Source: Ostreococcus lucimarinus CCE9901 (lineage: Eukaryota; Chlorophyta; Mamiellophyceae; Mamiellales; Bathycoccaceae). Taken from it: a DNA stretch of 64,000 bases. The position numbers were made by a program, and so were the translations under genes. The notes under the pieces are model-generated. The model did no database searches, was not told the DNA's origin, and saw only the letters and a list, made by a program, of their open reading frames with translations. The stretch covers positions 310,001 through 374,000 of the forward strand of contig NC_009369.1 in the NCBI RefSeq assembly GCF_000092065.1, given 5' to 3'. Position 1 is the stretch's first letter, and each line of letters starts with the position of its first letter. Of this stretch, positions 40,015 to 48,952 are shown in pieces.

Positions 40015-43000
40015 TTAGCAAATTTGCGCACGCGTTTGAAGCAAGACGATGCGATCGCCCACGACGGCGCCTTCGATGTCTTGCGGCGAGCCTCGATAGC
40101 TCTCCACCGACTTGGCGATGTCGGAGATTCGTCTAATCATCGCTTCGCGCGCGAGGGAGTTCCACACGATAGACGACGCGGTGTAGTCCACCACGCGTTC
40201 TTCCGTAGGCTCGGCGGTGATGCTGTCGTAGAGACCAGCGCCGGCGAAATTTTCCAAGTCTTCACCGTTCGAGTCGCTTCTCGCGATGACGGTACCGCCG
40301 GATGGCGCAAAGTGCCCGCAGAGCTTACTCGGAAGCGAACGAAGCGTGACCTCACCCGTTGTCTTGCTCACCGTAAATCCGAGCGCACTACCAGCGTCGT
40401 TACCGACCAAAGTTTCCCCGAGACCGACGCAAATCTCACCAAAGATTTCATCCGCGTCGCCGGTGACAGGGTTGGCGGTGTGCACCACGAAGGCGAATTC
40501 GGCGTCCACGAGTTCCATGAGAAGCACGGCGACGTTGAGATCCTTGTCGTCGATGCCGCAGGATTTACGCGACAACCACGCACGCTCTGTCCATTTTGAC
40601 GCCCATACACCGCAAACGGCGTCCCAGAGTCGCGGGAGGTCGACGGATGGTGAAAGCTTCGCCGCCGCTTCGTCGAGCGCGGATTCCAAACCTTGCGGGC
40701 ACACGAGACGGGTGGCGATGATTTCTCGCGCATCCGCGAGCGCCGCACGGCGGTCTTCGGCGGTAGTCGCTGTCTCAATGGCGGCAACGGCTGCTTCGAG
40801 CGCAGTACGAGTGTCGACGTCTTCCTCGAGGGCGCGTTCAAAGGTGCCAAATGGAAGCGCGTACGATCCTGGCACGTCGACGTTCGCAATGTTCATTGCG
40901 GCGAGTTCCTTGGCCATTTCCGAAAGACTGTTGCTCTTGCCGCCGACAATATCGCTGCTGTACGCGTCAGGAGTAATCAGCCACGCGTCAGAGGGCTTGT
41001 AAGGGGCGATAGACACCTTGGTCGTCGCCTTGGCGCTCGCCGTCGTCGTCGCGTCGGAGACGTTGGCTTTATCAATCTGCACATCTTCACCCGCGATAGA
41101 GAATCGCACGTTTTCACCCGCCATCTCTAGGACTTTGTTCCAAAGTACGTCATCTGCGACGCTCGCGAGAAGCACGTTCGTGTTTCTCGCTCGAATGGCG
41201 ATGTGACTGAGCAGATCGACCGGCGCCTTGGTGACGACGGCCTTGACGCCCGCGGGAATGTCTTCCAACCCACCGAGCGTTTCGGTGAAGCAAACCATGG
41301 GAGTGGACGAAAAATCTTCGCCTTGAATCTCACTGAGCGTTTGAACTTTCGCCATCCCGGCGTACGTCTCGAGGCTGGCGTCGCCGACGCTGACAATTTG
41401 CCAAGGCGAGCGACCCGCGGCGGCTCGAACCGCCGGACGAAGCGTCGAAATCAATTGCGAGACGACAAACAGGCTGTGTGAGCGCACGTTTTCTTCCCCA
41501 AAGTTGATCAAGTACTTGGGATCAGCCTTGGTGGACTTAGACGCGATGATATCTGCAGCGTTTTGCGTAGCGCGGCACAAAAAGTCCATATCGCTCTCCA
41601 TGGCGAGAGCGCAGAAATCGAGCGCGGCGTCCATGGTCTTCGACCAGTCCGCGCCCCAGCGTTCGCCGTGACCGTCACCCATGGCGACTTGGAGAAATTT
41701 TAAGCCCTCGCCGATGCGCGTGGACTCGTTCGTCAGCGCGACGTTCGTCAAAGAAAGCTCGAGAAGCGAAAGCAAATCATCCGAGGACATTGCGCCGTAA
41801 TCGACGGCTTCCACCTTGGTTCTGAAAAACTTTTCCAACGTCGCGTCGAGCATGACGACGTCTCGGTTCGGGCTGTCGTGTTGCCAAACTCCGAGAAGCT
41901 TCTTACGAACTTCGATAATTTTCCCCGGCACCCACCACGCGTCGCGGTTTTGCAGCAAATCGTCCACCTCCCACGCCAAGTCGCCGGGCAAACCGTTTCT
42001 GGCAAAGTTCATGGCGCTGTCCACGTCCCCGCCCGAGTGCGTGGTCTTTAAAACCCACAAGTAATGTTTGAAAGAATCGATCATTTGCGGCATGTGGAAC
42101 GCGGGGCCGTGGATGCCGTCCGAGCGCCAACCCGCCTTCATACCGGCCAAATCTTCTCGCGTCAAGCCGGCGTTATCCCACAAGTGCGCCCAGAAATCGT
42201 CCCAGTTACCGGTGTGCAAAAAGTGCAGGTATGCCTCGCAAATCTTCACATCATCGGGCGTGGTGTTAGAGTGAAGCTTTTGATGCCACTGCGCGATGAA
42301 CGGATCCTCGATTCCCGGACGATGTCCCTCTTTGATGCCGTGCGTTCGCATGATGTTCAAGATGCCCATGCGAATATCGTCGCCGTTGCCTCCTCCGCGC
42401 GGTAAGAATGCGAGCGAGGCGCGCATGAGTCCGCGCGACGTGGCGTCCGGCGCCGTCGTCGCCGCGTGCGCGATGCGTCCCGCCAAGCGCTCTTGCTTGC
42501 TCGCCATGTCCTTGCCCTGGTAATTGTTCCCGGCGTACCAGTGCAACTGGCGCAGCGAGCTCAGGCGCAACCACGCGTAGACGAGCGCCGCACCCTCGGG
42601 CCCGATCGCCAACGCGGCGTCCAGGGCGTCGTCAACCATGCAAAATCGCGTGAACAAGTTCACGCTCCCACCCTCGTGCTCGGCGGCGCGTCGCGCCAAC
42701 GATTCCGCGCCCGCCGCGCCGCCGCCGCCGCCCGCCGCGGATTCTCTCACCCTCATCTCCACGTCCCCGTCCTCCGCGTGCGCCCAAAACTCTCCGCACA
42801 CGACGATCCCGACGATCGACCCAACGTTTCTCAACCCCTCGACGTCCCCTTCGCTCGCGTTCGAGCAATCCATCTCCAACGTCAGCGTCCCGCTCGCGTC
42901 GAACGCGCTCCTCGACGCGATCCCGTCCCCGAAATCCCTACTCCCCGTCCTCGCCTCCAGCCCGCGCGGCGCCTTCGCCCACGACCCATCGCCATCGACC

Positions 43001-43374
43001 GCCCGCGTCGCCCAGTGCAGTTCGACCTCGCCTCTCGCGCACCGCTCCAGGAGCGCGTCGTCCGCCGCCCGCAGCGTCGCCGTCGTCGTCCCGTTCGCGC
43101 GCGTCCGCGTCTCCACTCGCACCGCGTGCCCCCCCGCGAGCGCGTGCGTCGTCTCGCGGACCACGTCCGGGACGTCCGCCTTTTTTTCGCGCGCGCCGGC
43201 GCCTCGTCCGACGCGCGCGCGCGTCCCGGCGTCGATCGCGCCGCGCGCCGTGGATAGCGTTCCTCGCGAAGATCGCGTCGCGCGGCGCGCCGTCGCGCGG
43301 TCGATCGTCGCGCGCGCCGCGTCCGCGCGCGCGAACGTCGCGCGCGTCGCGTCGCGCGCGAGAGAGACGCGCAT
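40015..43374 (-). CDS. GWD: Alpha-glucan water dikinase (GWD family)
   Basis: A 1,119-residue enzyme that transfers the beta-phosphate of ATP to starch glucosyl units via a phosphohistidine, opening the granule to degradation; plastid location is expected. The first 60 residues are Arg/Ala/Thr-rich and acid-poor, fitting a transit peptide. Residues about 78-215 look like one CBM45 starch-binding domain (ELHWATRA, FWAHAEDG). The family core follows with WHQKLHSNTTPDD and the THSGGD segment. The catalytic His is His724 in LLSHIAIRARN. Residues about 760-1119 are the ATP-grasp nucleotide-binding domain, with ARSDSNGEDLENFAGAGLYD. Plant GWD1 is near 1,400 residues with two CBM45 copies, so this is a shorter form. 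Its first 58 codons lie inside the left copy of the 2.5-kb duplication, so a second copy of its 5' end exists at 50318-50492. Confidence 0.9.
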   Translation of the reverse strand: MRVSLARDATRATFARADAARATIDRATARRATRSSRGTLSTARGAIDAGTRARVGRGAGAREKKADVPDVVRETTHALAGGHAVRVETRTRANGTTTATLRAADDALLERCARGEVELHWATRAVDGDGSWAKAPRGLEARTGSRDFGDGIASRSAFDASGTLTLEMDCSNASEGDVEGLRNVGSIVGIVVCGEFWAHAEDGDVEMRVRESAAGGGGGAAGAESLARRAAEHEGGSVNLFTRFCMVDDALDAALAIGPEGAALVYAWLRLSSLRQLHWYAGNNYQGKDMASKQERLAGRIAHAATTAPDATSRGLMRASLAFLPRGGGNGDDIRMGILNIMRTHGIKEGHRPGIEDPFIAQWHQKLHSNTTPDDVKICEAYLHFLHTGNWDDFWAHLWDNAGLTREDLAGMKAGWRSDGIHGPAFHMPQMIDSFKHYLWVLKTTHSGGDVDSAMNFARNGLPGDLAWEVDDLLQNRDAWWVPGKIIEVRKKLLGVWQHDSPNRDVVMLDATLEKFFRTKVEAVDYGAMSSDDLLSLLELSLTNVALTNESTRIGEGLKFLQVAMGDGHGERWGADWSKTMDAALDFCALAMESDMDFLCRATQNAADIIASKSTKADPKYLINFGEENVRSHSLFVVSQLISTLRPAVRAAAGRSPWQIVSVGDASLETYAGMAKVQTLSEIQGEDFSSTPMVCFTETLGGLEDIPAGVKAVVTKAPVDLLSHIAIRARNTNVLLASVADDVLWNKVLEMAGENVRFSIAGEDVQIDKANVSDATTTASAKATTKVSIAPYKPSDAWLITPDAYSSDIVGGKSNSLSEMAKELAAMNIANVDVPGSYALPFGTFERALEEDVDTRTALEAAVAAIETATTAEDRRAALADAREIIATRLVCPQGLESALDEAAAKLSPSVDLPRLWDAVCGVWASKWTERAWLSRKSCGIDDKDLNVAVLLMELVDAEFAFVVHTANPVTGDADEIFGEICVGLGETLVGNDAGSALGFTVSKTTGEVTLRSLPSKLCGHFAPSGGTVIARSDSNGEDLENFAGAGLYDSITAEPTEERVVDYTASSIVWNSLAREAMIRRISDIAKSVESYRGSPQDIEGAVVGDRIVLLQTRAQIC

Positions 43375-43516
43375 CGCGCGCGCGCGCGTCGTCGGTCGCG
43401 GTGTGACGATTCGCTTCGACGAATCGAATCGTCAGAGCGCGACGCCGCGCCGCGCGGACGCGTCGACGCGCGGCGCGACGCGACGGCGACGCGCGCGGTC
43501 CTCCGCGGCGTTTCGC
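43375..43516. promoter_or_regulatory. Divergent promoter of GWD and PYROXD1 (left copy)
   Basis: Only 142 bp separate the start codons of GWD (minus) and PYROXD1 (plus), so both are probably driven from here. The stretch contains a 16-bp near-symmetric element (gattcgcttcgacgaatcg). The whole promoter is repeated unchanged, by eye, at 50493-50634. Confidence 0.45.
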
Positions 43517-43726
43517 ATGTGCGGCGCGTGCCGCGCGCGGCGCGCGAGCGCGAGAGAGACGACGACGCGCGCGGAATTCTGCGCGCCGTGTCGCGACGGC
43601 GCGAGAGCGACGACGACGCGCGCGACGCGCGTCGCGGACGGGGCGTCGTTCGACGTCGTCGTGTGCGGCGCGGGCGCGGCGGGGACGTCGTTCGCGCGGA
43701 CGTACCTGGAGACGACGGCGCGGGGT

Positions 43727-43766
<40 letters not shown>

Positions 43767-45241
43767 CGCGCGGCGCGAGGCTGCTGCTGCTCGATCGCGG
43801 CGGATGCGCGAAGACGGTCGAGCGCGTGGAGCGCGTGACGCGGCGGGCGTCGGTGTACGGCGCGCGGGAGAGCGCGCTGGGGGCGCTGGAGGCGCTGGGG
43901 GCGCGGACGGCGACGGCGAGCGTCGCGGCGTGCGACGCCGAGTCGAAGACGTTGACGCTGGACGACGGCGCGCGCGTGCGGTACGGCGCGCTGTGCGTCG
44001 CCACGGGGGCGACGCCGCGATGTCCGCTGCCGGAGGCGAGCGATGGAGCGGTCGACGCGCACGAGGTGCGAGACGTGGAGAGCGCGGACGCGCTGGCGAG
44101 ACGGTTGAGCTCGATGACGGCGACGGCGAGCGCGGATTCGGATTCAAAGACGAAACGGATCGCGATCGCGGGGAACGGAGGGATCGCGCTCGAGCTCGTC
44201 GACGCGCTCTGTGTGCGAGGTTTGCGCGCGCGAGGGTTGGAGGCGTGCGAATTGGTGTGGTTGGTGAAACACGGCGAAGTCGGCGACGCCTTTTTCGACG
44301 TCGACGCCGCGGATTTCTTGCTGCGCGCGCTCGACGCGAGACGGCGAGACGGCGAGGCGAAAGACGACGACGGCGCGGACGTGGACTGGGACTCACCGAC
44401 GCCCGAACGCGGTGCCGGACGATCGACGAAGAAGCGCGCGCGAGGGCGCGAATCAGGCGCCGCCGCCGGTCCGGATTGGCTCGACAGATTTAGAGCGAAG
44501 AGCGCGGCGGACGACGCGCGCGCGCCTCTCAGCCGCATGAAGCTTCGCGTGCTGAAAAATGTGTGCATACGCGAAGCGCGTAAAGACGCAAACACCGGCG
44601 TCAACGTATTGACGCTGAGCGATGGGACGACGATCGAGGTGGACGCCGTCGTCGCCGCCGCGGGCGTCGAGCCGAGATGCGATTGGCTCGACGAAGTCGC
44701 CGCGCCGAGGTCGAAATCAGACGGCGGTATACTCGTCGATGCGTGCATGCGCACCGTAGGACCGTACGGCGACTCAATATTTGCCGTCGGCGACGCGTGC
44801 ACGATGTCGGCGCGCGCGTCGAACCCAGAGACGCCGTGGTTTCAAATGCGACTGTGGAGCCAGGCGGCGCAAACAGGCGCCTTCGCCGCGAAAGTCGCCG
44901 TGGGCGTCTGCGACGCCGACGCCCTCGGATTCAATTTCGAAATCTTTACCCACGTCACCAGGTTTTTCGGTCTCAAAGTCATCTTGCTCGGGCTGTACAA
45001 CGCCCAGAAGCTCGACGACGTCCCGGCGAACGAGGTGACGACGTACCAGCGCGAGTCGCTCGCCGACGCGACGTACGTGCGCGTGCTCCTCGTCCGCGGT
45101 CGCATGATGGGCGCCGTGCTCGTCGGCGACACCGATCTCGAGGAAACTTTCGAAAACCTAATCTTAGACGGCGTCGATCTATCGCGTTTCGGTCCGAGTT
45201 TACTCGATCCCGAGCTCGACTTGGAGGATTATTTCGACTGA
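43517..45241 (+). CDS. PYROXD1: PYROXD1-type FAD/NAD(P)-disulfide oxidoreductase, left copy
   Basis: A 574-residue flavoprotein. An FAD-binding GAGAAG motif is at residues 51-56 after a Cys-rich leader (CGAC, CAPC). The CVATGATP motif follows, then a second Rossmann signature IAIAGNGGIALELV for the pyridine nucleotide and the C-terminal FAD-contact motif FAVGDACT. Regions VWLVKHGEVGDAFFD, AAGPDWLDRF, QMRLWSQA and GRMMGAVLVGDTDLEETFEN, and the ending LEDYFD, match vertebrate PYROXD1 closely. No CxxxxC redox disulfide is present, as in that family. Human PYROXD1 protects the tRNA ligase RTCB from oxidation; whether that applies in this alga is unknown. ATG 43517 is used because no ATG lies upstream in the duplicated part. 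A GDGDGD low-complexity run follows the first motif. The right copy differs at residues 119 (Ser/Asp) and 462 (Val/Ala). Confidence 0.92.
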
Positions 45242-45323
45242 CGCGACGCGCGAGACGAGCGAGAAACGAATGAAATCAAATGACAATCAACCCTAGACAA
45301 CTACCACCGTCCGACGCCCGCGC

Positions 45324-45727
45324 TCAGTGCGGTTTCGGCACGAACCCGTCCACCGCGAAATTCCGCGTCGCGCGCGGTAAAATCACGACGCATCCCTCCA
45401 ACGCTCCGCGCTCCAGCGTCACCTGACACCCCAACCTCGACGTCGCCGTCAACCCGTACGCCAAATCTAACATGTCGTTCTCGTCGTCGCACGCCTCCGG
45501 CAGCGTCTCGAACACTTTTTCGTCCTCGAACACGACGTGGCACGTGGAACACGCGAGCGAGCCCTCGCACGCGCCCTCGAGCTCGACGTCGTGCCGGTGC
45601 GCCGTCTCCAGCAGGTTCTCGCCAATCAATCCGCGCACCGCGCGTCGCTCACCGTCGCGCTCGACGAACGTCACCTCGATCGAGTTCTCGGGCGTGAGTT
45701 TCGTCTTTTTGTCCGCGCCGTGCGCGA
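45324..45727 (-). pseudogene. Headless ferredoxin copy (lacks presequence and start)
   Basis: The reading frame is identical to the intact ferredoxin at 52442-53047 from about residue 68 to the stop, including all four cluster cysteines. At 45727 the match ends, and the upstream sequence gives no ATG in frame before the conserved core; the first in-frame Met within it is inside the ferredoxin fold. Without the mitochondrial presequence and a start it is probably not expressed as a functional protein. Splicing to a new upstream exon in 45728-46283 cannot be excluded. Confidence 0.75.
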
Positions 45728-46283
45728 CCGTGATCCCGGCTCGTCCACGTGGCGCGTACGAATAAGAATGAGAATGAGAATGCGCGGCGATCGAGCGTCT
45801 TCGTTCGCGCGGTCGCGTCCCCGCGCTCGGCCGCTCGTGCGTTCGCGCGCGTTCGCGGTCGAGTCGATCACCGGACGACGCGTTCGTTCGCGCGTCGTCG
45901 AGTGCGGCGACCGAGGGCCGTCGCGCCCGGTGATGCGATGTCCACGTGGGATCGTGGAATATCTGGCTGTGTGCGTAAACAGTGACGGGGGGCTTCTCGG
46001 ATCGACCCCGCGGCCCGTGGGGAGAGGGGCATGGTGTTGGATGGTGTGTACGCGAAACGTGTGTGCATCATACGTATATTGACCCAAAGGTATCTATCAC
46101 GTGTAAAGGTACTAATGTGTGTGTGAAATTCAATGATGGGTCATGACTCGAGAACGGGGGGGGGAGGCACACCCGGGATGCGCGCCGATTCTTATCGACA
46201 GAGGAGGACGAGGAGGACGATTGGCGCGCGCGTCGCGTTCGATGGAAAACCGATGTCGTATGACAAACAGATAAAAACGTTAT
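45728..46283. other. Gene-free 556 bp, left margin of the zinc cassette
   Basis: Between the end of the left repeat copy and the ZIP stop codon no gene was recognised. It has a short gaatga-type repeat near 45761-45782 and a run of eight G near 46155. It contains no perfect zinc-response element. It probably holds the 3' end of the ZIP transcript and the integration junction. Confidence 0.55.
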
Positions 46284-47918
46284 TTAGTGCGCGTGCCCGT
46301 GCGAGTGGCCGCCGCCGCCGCCGGCTGTGCAGTGCTTGTGGTTGAGGAGCACGAGACTGACGGCGACGACGCCGACGACGAACGTCAAGAGGCTCGCCGC
46401 GCGAAGACGAGACGTAGTGGCGCTCACCGAAACTCGCGGCATACACTCCGCGGCAGCGATTTGTAGATAGATTCCAGCGCCAAAGGCGAGCAAAAGTCCG
46501 TGCCAGAAGTCGTTGTTACTTCCAGATCCAACGCTGATGAGAACGCCGAGGATGACGCTCACGCCGGAGATGAAGTTCATGAACAGCGAGCGAAACGGCG
46601 TGAGATCGCCCTGGAAGGGATCCGTGAGTACCAAATAGTCGGCGAGCTCTTGCGCGATTTCGTGATAGACGGTCGCGGCGGTGATCGACCATCCCATGGT
46701 CTTTCCACAGTTCAGGAAACCGAATCCGATGAAGATGCCATCCACGAGGTTGTGCATGAAATCTCCGAGGATGATGCCGCTTCGAACGCGATACTTGTGC
46801 GAGTGGCACGTTTCGCAATCTTCTTGAACGCCTTTGATCGCGTTCTCCGCGTCGATCGTCTTCGTCTCGGCTAAACGAGAAGGGAACGCGATGGAGATGC
46901 CCAAATCGATGATGTACGCCACGAGAAAGCCAAAGACGGACGCGGACGCCCACCACGCGGTTTGTTGCGACTCATCCGAACCGGCGGGTTTGATCAAATG
47001 CGTGGCTTCGTACAACATCAGATAGAACGCAGCCGAAAGAAGTGCACCGGCGGCAAAGGAGTTAATGATGCAACTCACGAATTCGGGGTACGCTTTCTGC
47101 TTCTTCGCGAAGCTCGGAGAGAGAAAGATGACGCCGGAAAGCGTGACGATGTTGACGATGATCGCCGCCCCGATGGCGTCGGACCACGGTTTTGATTTCT
47201 TTGTAGTCACCGTTTCGGGAAGCGAAGCCACTGGCTCCACGTCATCCCCGTTGACATCCTTGAGATAGTGCGTATCGCGCTCGAACTCGGTGGGAACGTG
47301 CTCGGCGAAAATCGAGACGGCGGCGACGCCAGTCGTATCAATCTTAAACGACGACGTGTGCCAAGCGTTATCAAATTGAAGTTTGACGCATCCACTCCCG
47401 GGCGTCAAAACGCTGTTTCGCGTTTTAACCGTCGTGCACGCCGTCTCGAGCGCGGCCTCGCCCGCGTCCTCGCGAGCCTCGAGCTCTTCGTGTCCGGCGG
47501 CGGTTTCGGCGTAGATGACCATCTTCATGGTCGCGTCCGCGTACTGGTCCTTCACCTTTTCCGCCTGCCACACGTACGCATCGTCCGGAGTCTCAAAGAT
47601 CCCCGCCCATTCGAACGAGTGCGCGTGCGCGCCGGACGCGAGCGCGCCGCGCGCCGCGAGCGCGCTCGAGACGACCGCCGCGCCTCCGAGCGCGGCGCCC
47701 ATCCTCCATCCGCCTCCTCGTCGTCGTCGTCGTCGTCCCGCGCCCGCGGTCGCGTCTCGCGTCGTCATCGCGTCGCGCATCGTCTCGTCTATCGTCTCGT
47801 GCATCGTCTCGTTCGTCGTCGTCGTCGTCGTCGCGCGTCGTCGAGTGCGGCGACCGCGCGCGCCGGCATCGCGACGAGACGACTCGAACCGGCGCGAGGG
47901 GGGTACTTCTCGAGTCAT
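46284..47918 (-). CDS. ZIP-family zinc/metal transporter
   Basis: Up to 544 residues. After a basic leader and a signal-like hydrophobic stretch (ALGGAAVVSSALA) comes a luminal or extracellular domain of about 160 residues, then eight predicted membrane helices. Helix 4 carries HNLVDGIFIG and helix 5 HEIAQELADY, the two half-sites of the ZIP binuclear metal centre. In helix 5 the usual HExPHE reads HEIAQE, so one ligand His is Gln. The loop before helix 4 has CETCHSHK, and the C-terminus is His-rich (HSHGHAH); both are typical metal-binding segments. ZIP proteins move zinc or iron into the cytosol. The start is uncertain: ATG 47918 is maximal, and ATGs at 47804, 47780, 47768 and 47702 are alternatives that leave more room for the promoter. 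The gene is divergent from the bZIP gene, with two zinc-response elements between them. Confidence 0.92.
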   Translation of the reverse strand: MTREVPPSRRFESSRRDAGARGRRTRRRATTTTTTNETMHETIDETMRDAMTTRDATAGAGRRRRRRGGGWRMGAALGGAAVVSSALAARGALASGAHAHSFEWAGIFETPDDAYVWQAEKVKDQYADATMKMVIYAETAAGHEELEAREDAGEAALETACTTVKTRNSVLTPGSGCVKLQFDNAWHTSSFKIDTTGVAAVSIFAEHVPTEFERDTHYLKDVNGDDVEPVASLPETVTTKKSKPWSDAIGAAIIVNIVTLSGVIFLSPSFAKKQKAYPEFVSCIINSFAAGALLSAAFYLMLYEATHLIKPAGSDESQQTAWWASASVFGFLVAYIIDLGISIAFPSRLAETKTIDAENAIKGVQEDCETCHSHKYRVRSGIILGDFMHNLVDGIFIGFGFLNCGKTMGWSITAATVYHEIAQELADYLVLTDPFQGDLTPFRSLFMNFISGVSVILGVLISVGSGSNNDFWHGLLLAFGAGIYLQIAAAECMPRVSVSATTSRLRAASLLTFVVGVVAVSLVLLNHKHCTAGGGGGHSHGHAH

Positions 47919-47943
47919 GACTCGATATTCATGAGAACACCAT

Positions 47944-47971
47944 GTGTCGACACCTCGCGAGGTGTCGACAC
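47944..47971. promoter_or_regulatory. Double zinc-deficiency response element in a 28-bp palindrome
   Basis: Two perfect copies of GTGTCGACAC (47944-47953 and 47962-47971), each itself palindromic, flank the 8-bp centre ctcgcgag. The entire 28 bp reads the same on both strands. The decamer fits RTGTCGACAY, the element bound by Arabidopsis bZIP19 and bZIP23 under zinc deficiency. It lies 26 bp or more upstream of the ZIP start and 46 bp upstream of the preferred bZIP start, so it can serve both. Confidence 0.85.
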
Positions 47972-48017
47972 GCGTGTCTTCGTACGTCCGCGCGCGACGA
48001 CGACGACGACGACGAGG

Positions 48018-48680
48018 ATGACGACCGTCGGCGGCGCCGCGCGACGTGACGATCGAGGCTCGGCGTTGCCTCCGCGATGCGTCGAGATCGCGCGCGAGTC
48101 GCCGTCGGCGTCGCCGTCTCGAAGGAAAACGCCCGCGAACGATCGCGCCGTCAATCGCGCCGCCGTGCGACGGTACCGCGAGCGCAAACGAATGGACGAG
48201 AAGGAGAGAATCGAGGAGTGCGAACGGTTGCGCGGGGAGAACGAGACGTTGAGACTGGCGTTGGAGACGTCACGAGCGGAGTTGAAACATTCGAGGTGGT
48301 TGTTGCGCGTCGTCGCGTGGAAGTACGACTTAGACTTGGCGGATATTCCGACGGAGAAACCGTCGACGTCGACGATGCCGCAAGGGAGGGTGAGAGGAAG
48401 CGATGCAAACGCGGTGTTTCCCGCGGGTGGGGTCCCCGCGCGGAACGACATCGCGCGACCGTTCGCCGCGCGCGGCGTCGCCGAGACGCGGCCTCGGAAA
48501 ATTCCTCGCGCAGCCGACGACGACGCGAAACCGGCGGGCGCGCCTGATGAACTCGAGCTCAAAGATTTCTTGGAGGAATACTTCACGCACGGCGACGCGT
48601 GCCCGTGCTACGAGATCACGGACGCGGACGCGCGCGCGGCGCCGACGCGCGGCGCCGACGCGCGGCACGCGTGGTTCTAG
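48018..48680 (+). CDS. bZIP transcription factor, F-group (bZIP19/23)-like
   Basis: A 220-residue protein. The basic region NRAAVRRYRERKR has the bZIP signature N-x7-R (Asn46, Arg54) and resembles NREAVRKYREKKK of plant group-F factors bZIP19/23, not the usual NR-SA-SR type. A short leucine zipper follows (ERLRGENETLRLALE). Plant F-bZIPs sense zinc directly through a Cys/His-rich motif and switch on ZIP genes when zinc is low. Here the only comparable patch is near the C-terminus, THGDACPCYE (about residues 189-198), preceded by an acidic helix LKDFLEEYF. The position differs from plants, where the patch is N-terminal. ATG 48018 is preferred because ATG 47931 would place the double response element inside the coding sequence. 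Its own promoter carries the elements, so autoregulation is possible. Confidence 0.82.
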   Translation: MTTVGGAARRDDRGSALPPRCVEIARESPSASPSRRKTPANDRAVNRAAVRRYRERKRMDEKERIEECERLRGENETLRLALETSRAELKHSRWLLRVVAWKYDLDLADIPTEKPSTSTMPQGRVRGSDANAVFPAGGVPARNDIARPFAARGVAETRPRKIPRAADDDAKPAGAPDELELKDFLEEYFTHGDACPCYEITDADARAAPTRGADARHAWF

Positions 48681-48869
48681 GTATGACGACACATTTACGT
48701 CACACGGTGAAACGTTTTACGCTTCTAATATTATATTATAAAGTTAGTCAACCTATATAGTTACACGCACCACATGATGTCACACGTGATGTGCACACGC
48801 GTATGTATTCGTACTGTGAGTACAATAAGCCTAACATTGTGTAAAATCCCGTGCCCACGATGATCGCGC

Positions 48870-48879
48870 GTGTCGACAC
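48870..48879. promoter_or_regulatory. Third perfect zinc-deficiency response element
   Basis: GTGTCGACAC again fits RTGTCGACAY on both strands. It lies in the 272-bp gap between the bZIP stop and the preferred start of the ZNG1 GTPase, 73 bp upstream of that ATG. Confidence 0.78.
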
Positions 48880-48952
48880 GAACAGACGGTTGGCCGAAAA
48901 GGCGAAAGGGTCGGCGGCTGTCGTCATCTCTCGACGAACGTTGGCGCTCGAC

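Larger units (their letters stand above)
43200..45727. repeat. 2,528-bp direct repeat, left copy
   Basis: This matches 50318-52845 at a constant offset of 7,118 bp with no indel. Six substitutions were found by eye: 43871 and 43872 (adjacent, Ser to Asp codon), 44026, 44219 and 44248 (silent), and 44901 (Val to Ala), about 99.8% identity. It covers the first 58 codons of GWD, the divergent promoter, all of PYROXD1 and the ferredoxin gene from about codon 68 to its end. The left boundary joins the intact GWD gene; the right boundary at 45727 cuts the ferredoxin presequence. Confidence 0.95.

Noticed and set aside
40810-40819. Further zinc-response element in GWD
   Set aside because: The decamer GTGTCGACGT deviates from RTGTCGACAY at position 9 and lies within coding sequence.
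42638-43516. N-terminal extension of the left PYROXD1 frame
   Set aside because: It runs antisense through the GWD coding region, is low complexity and is not shared by the right copy beyond the repeat boundary.
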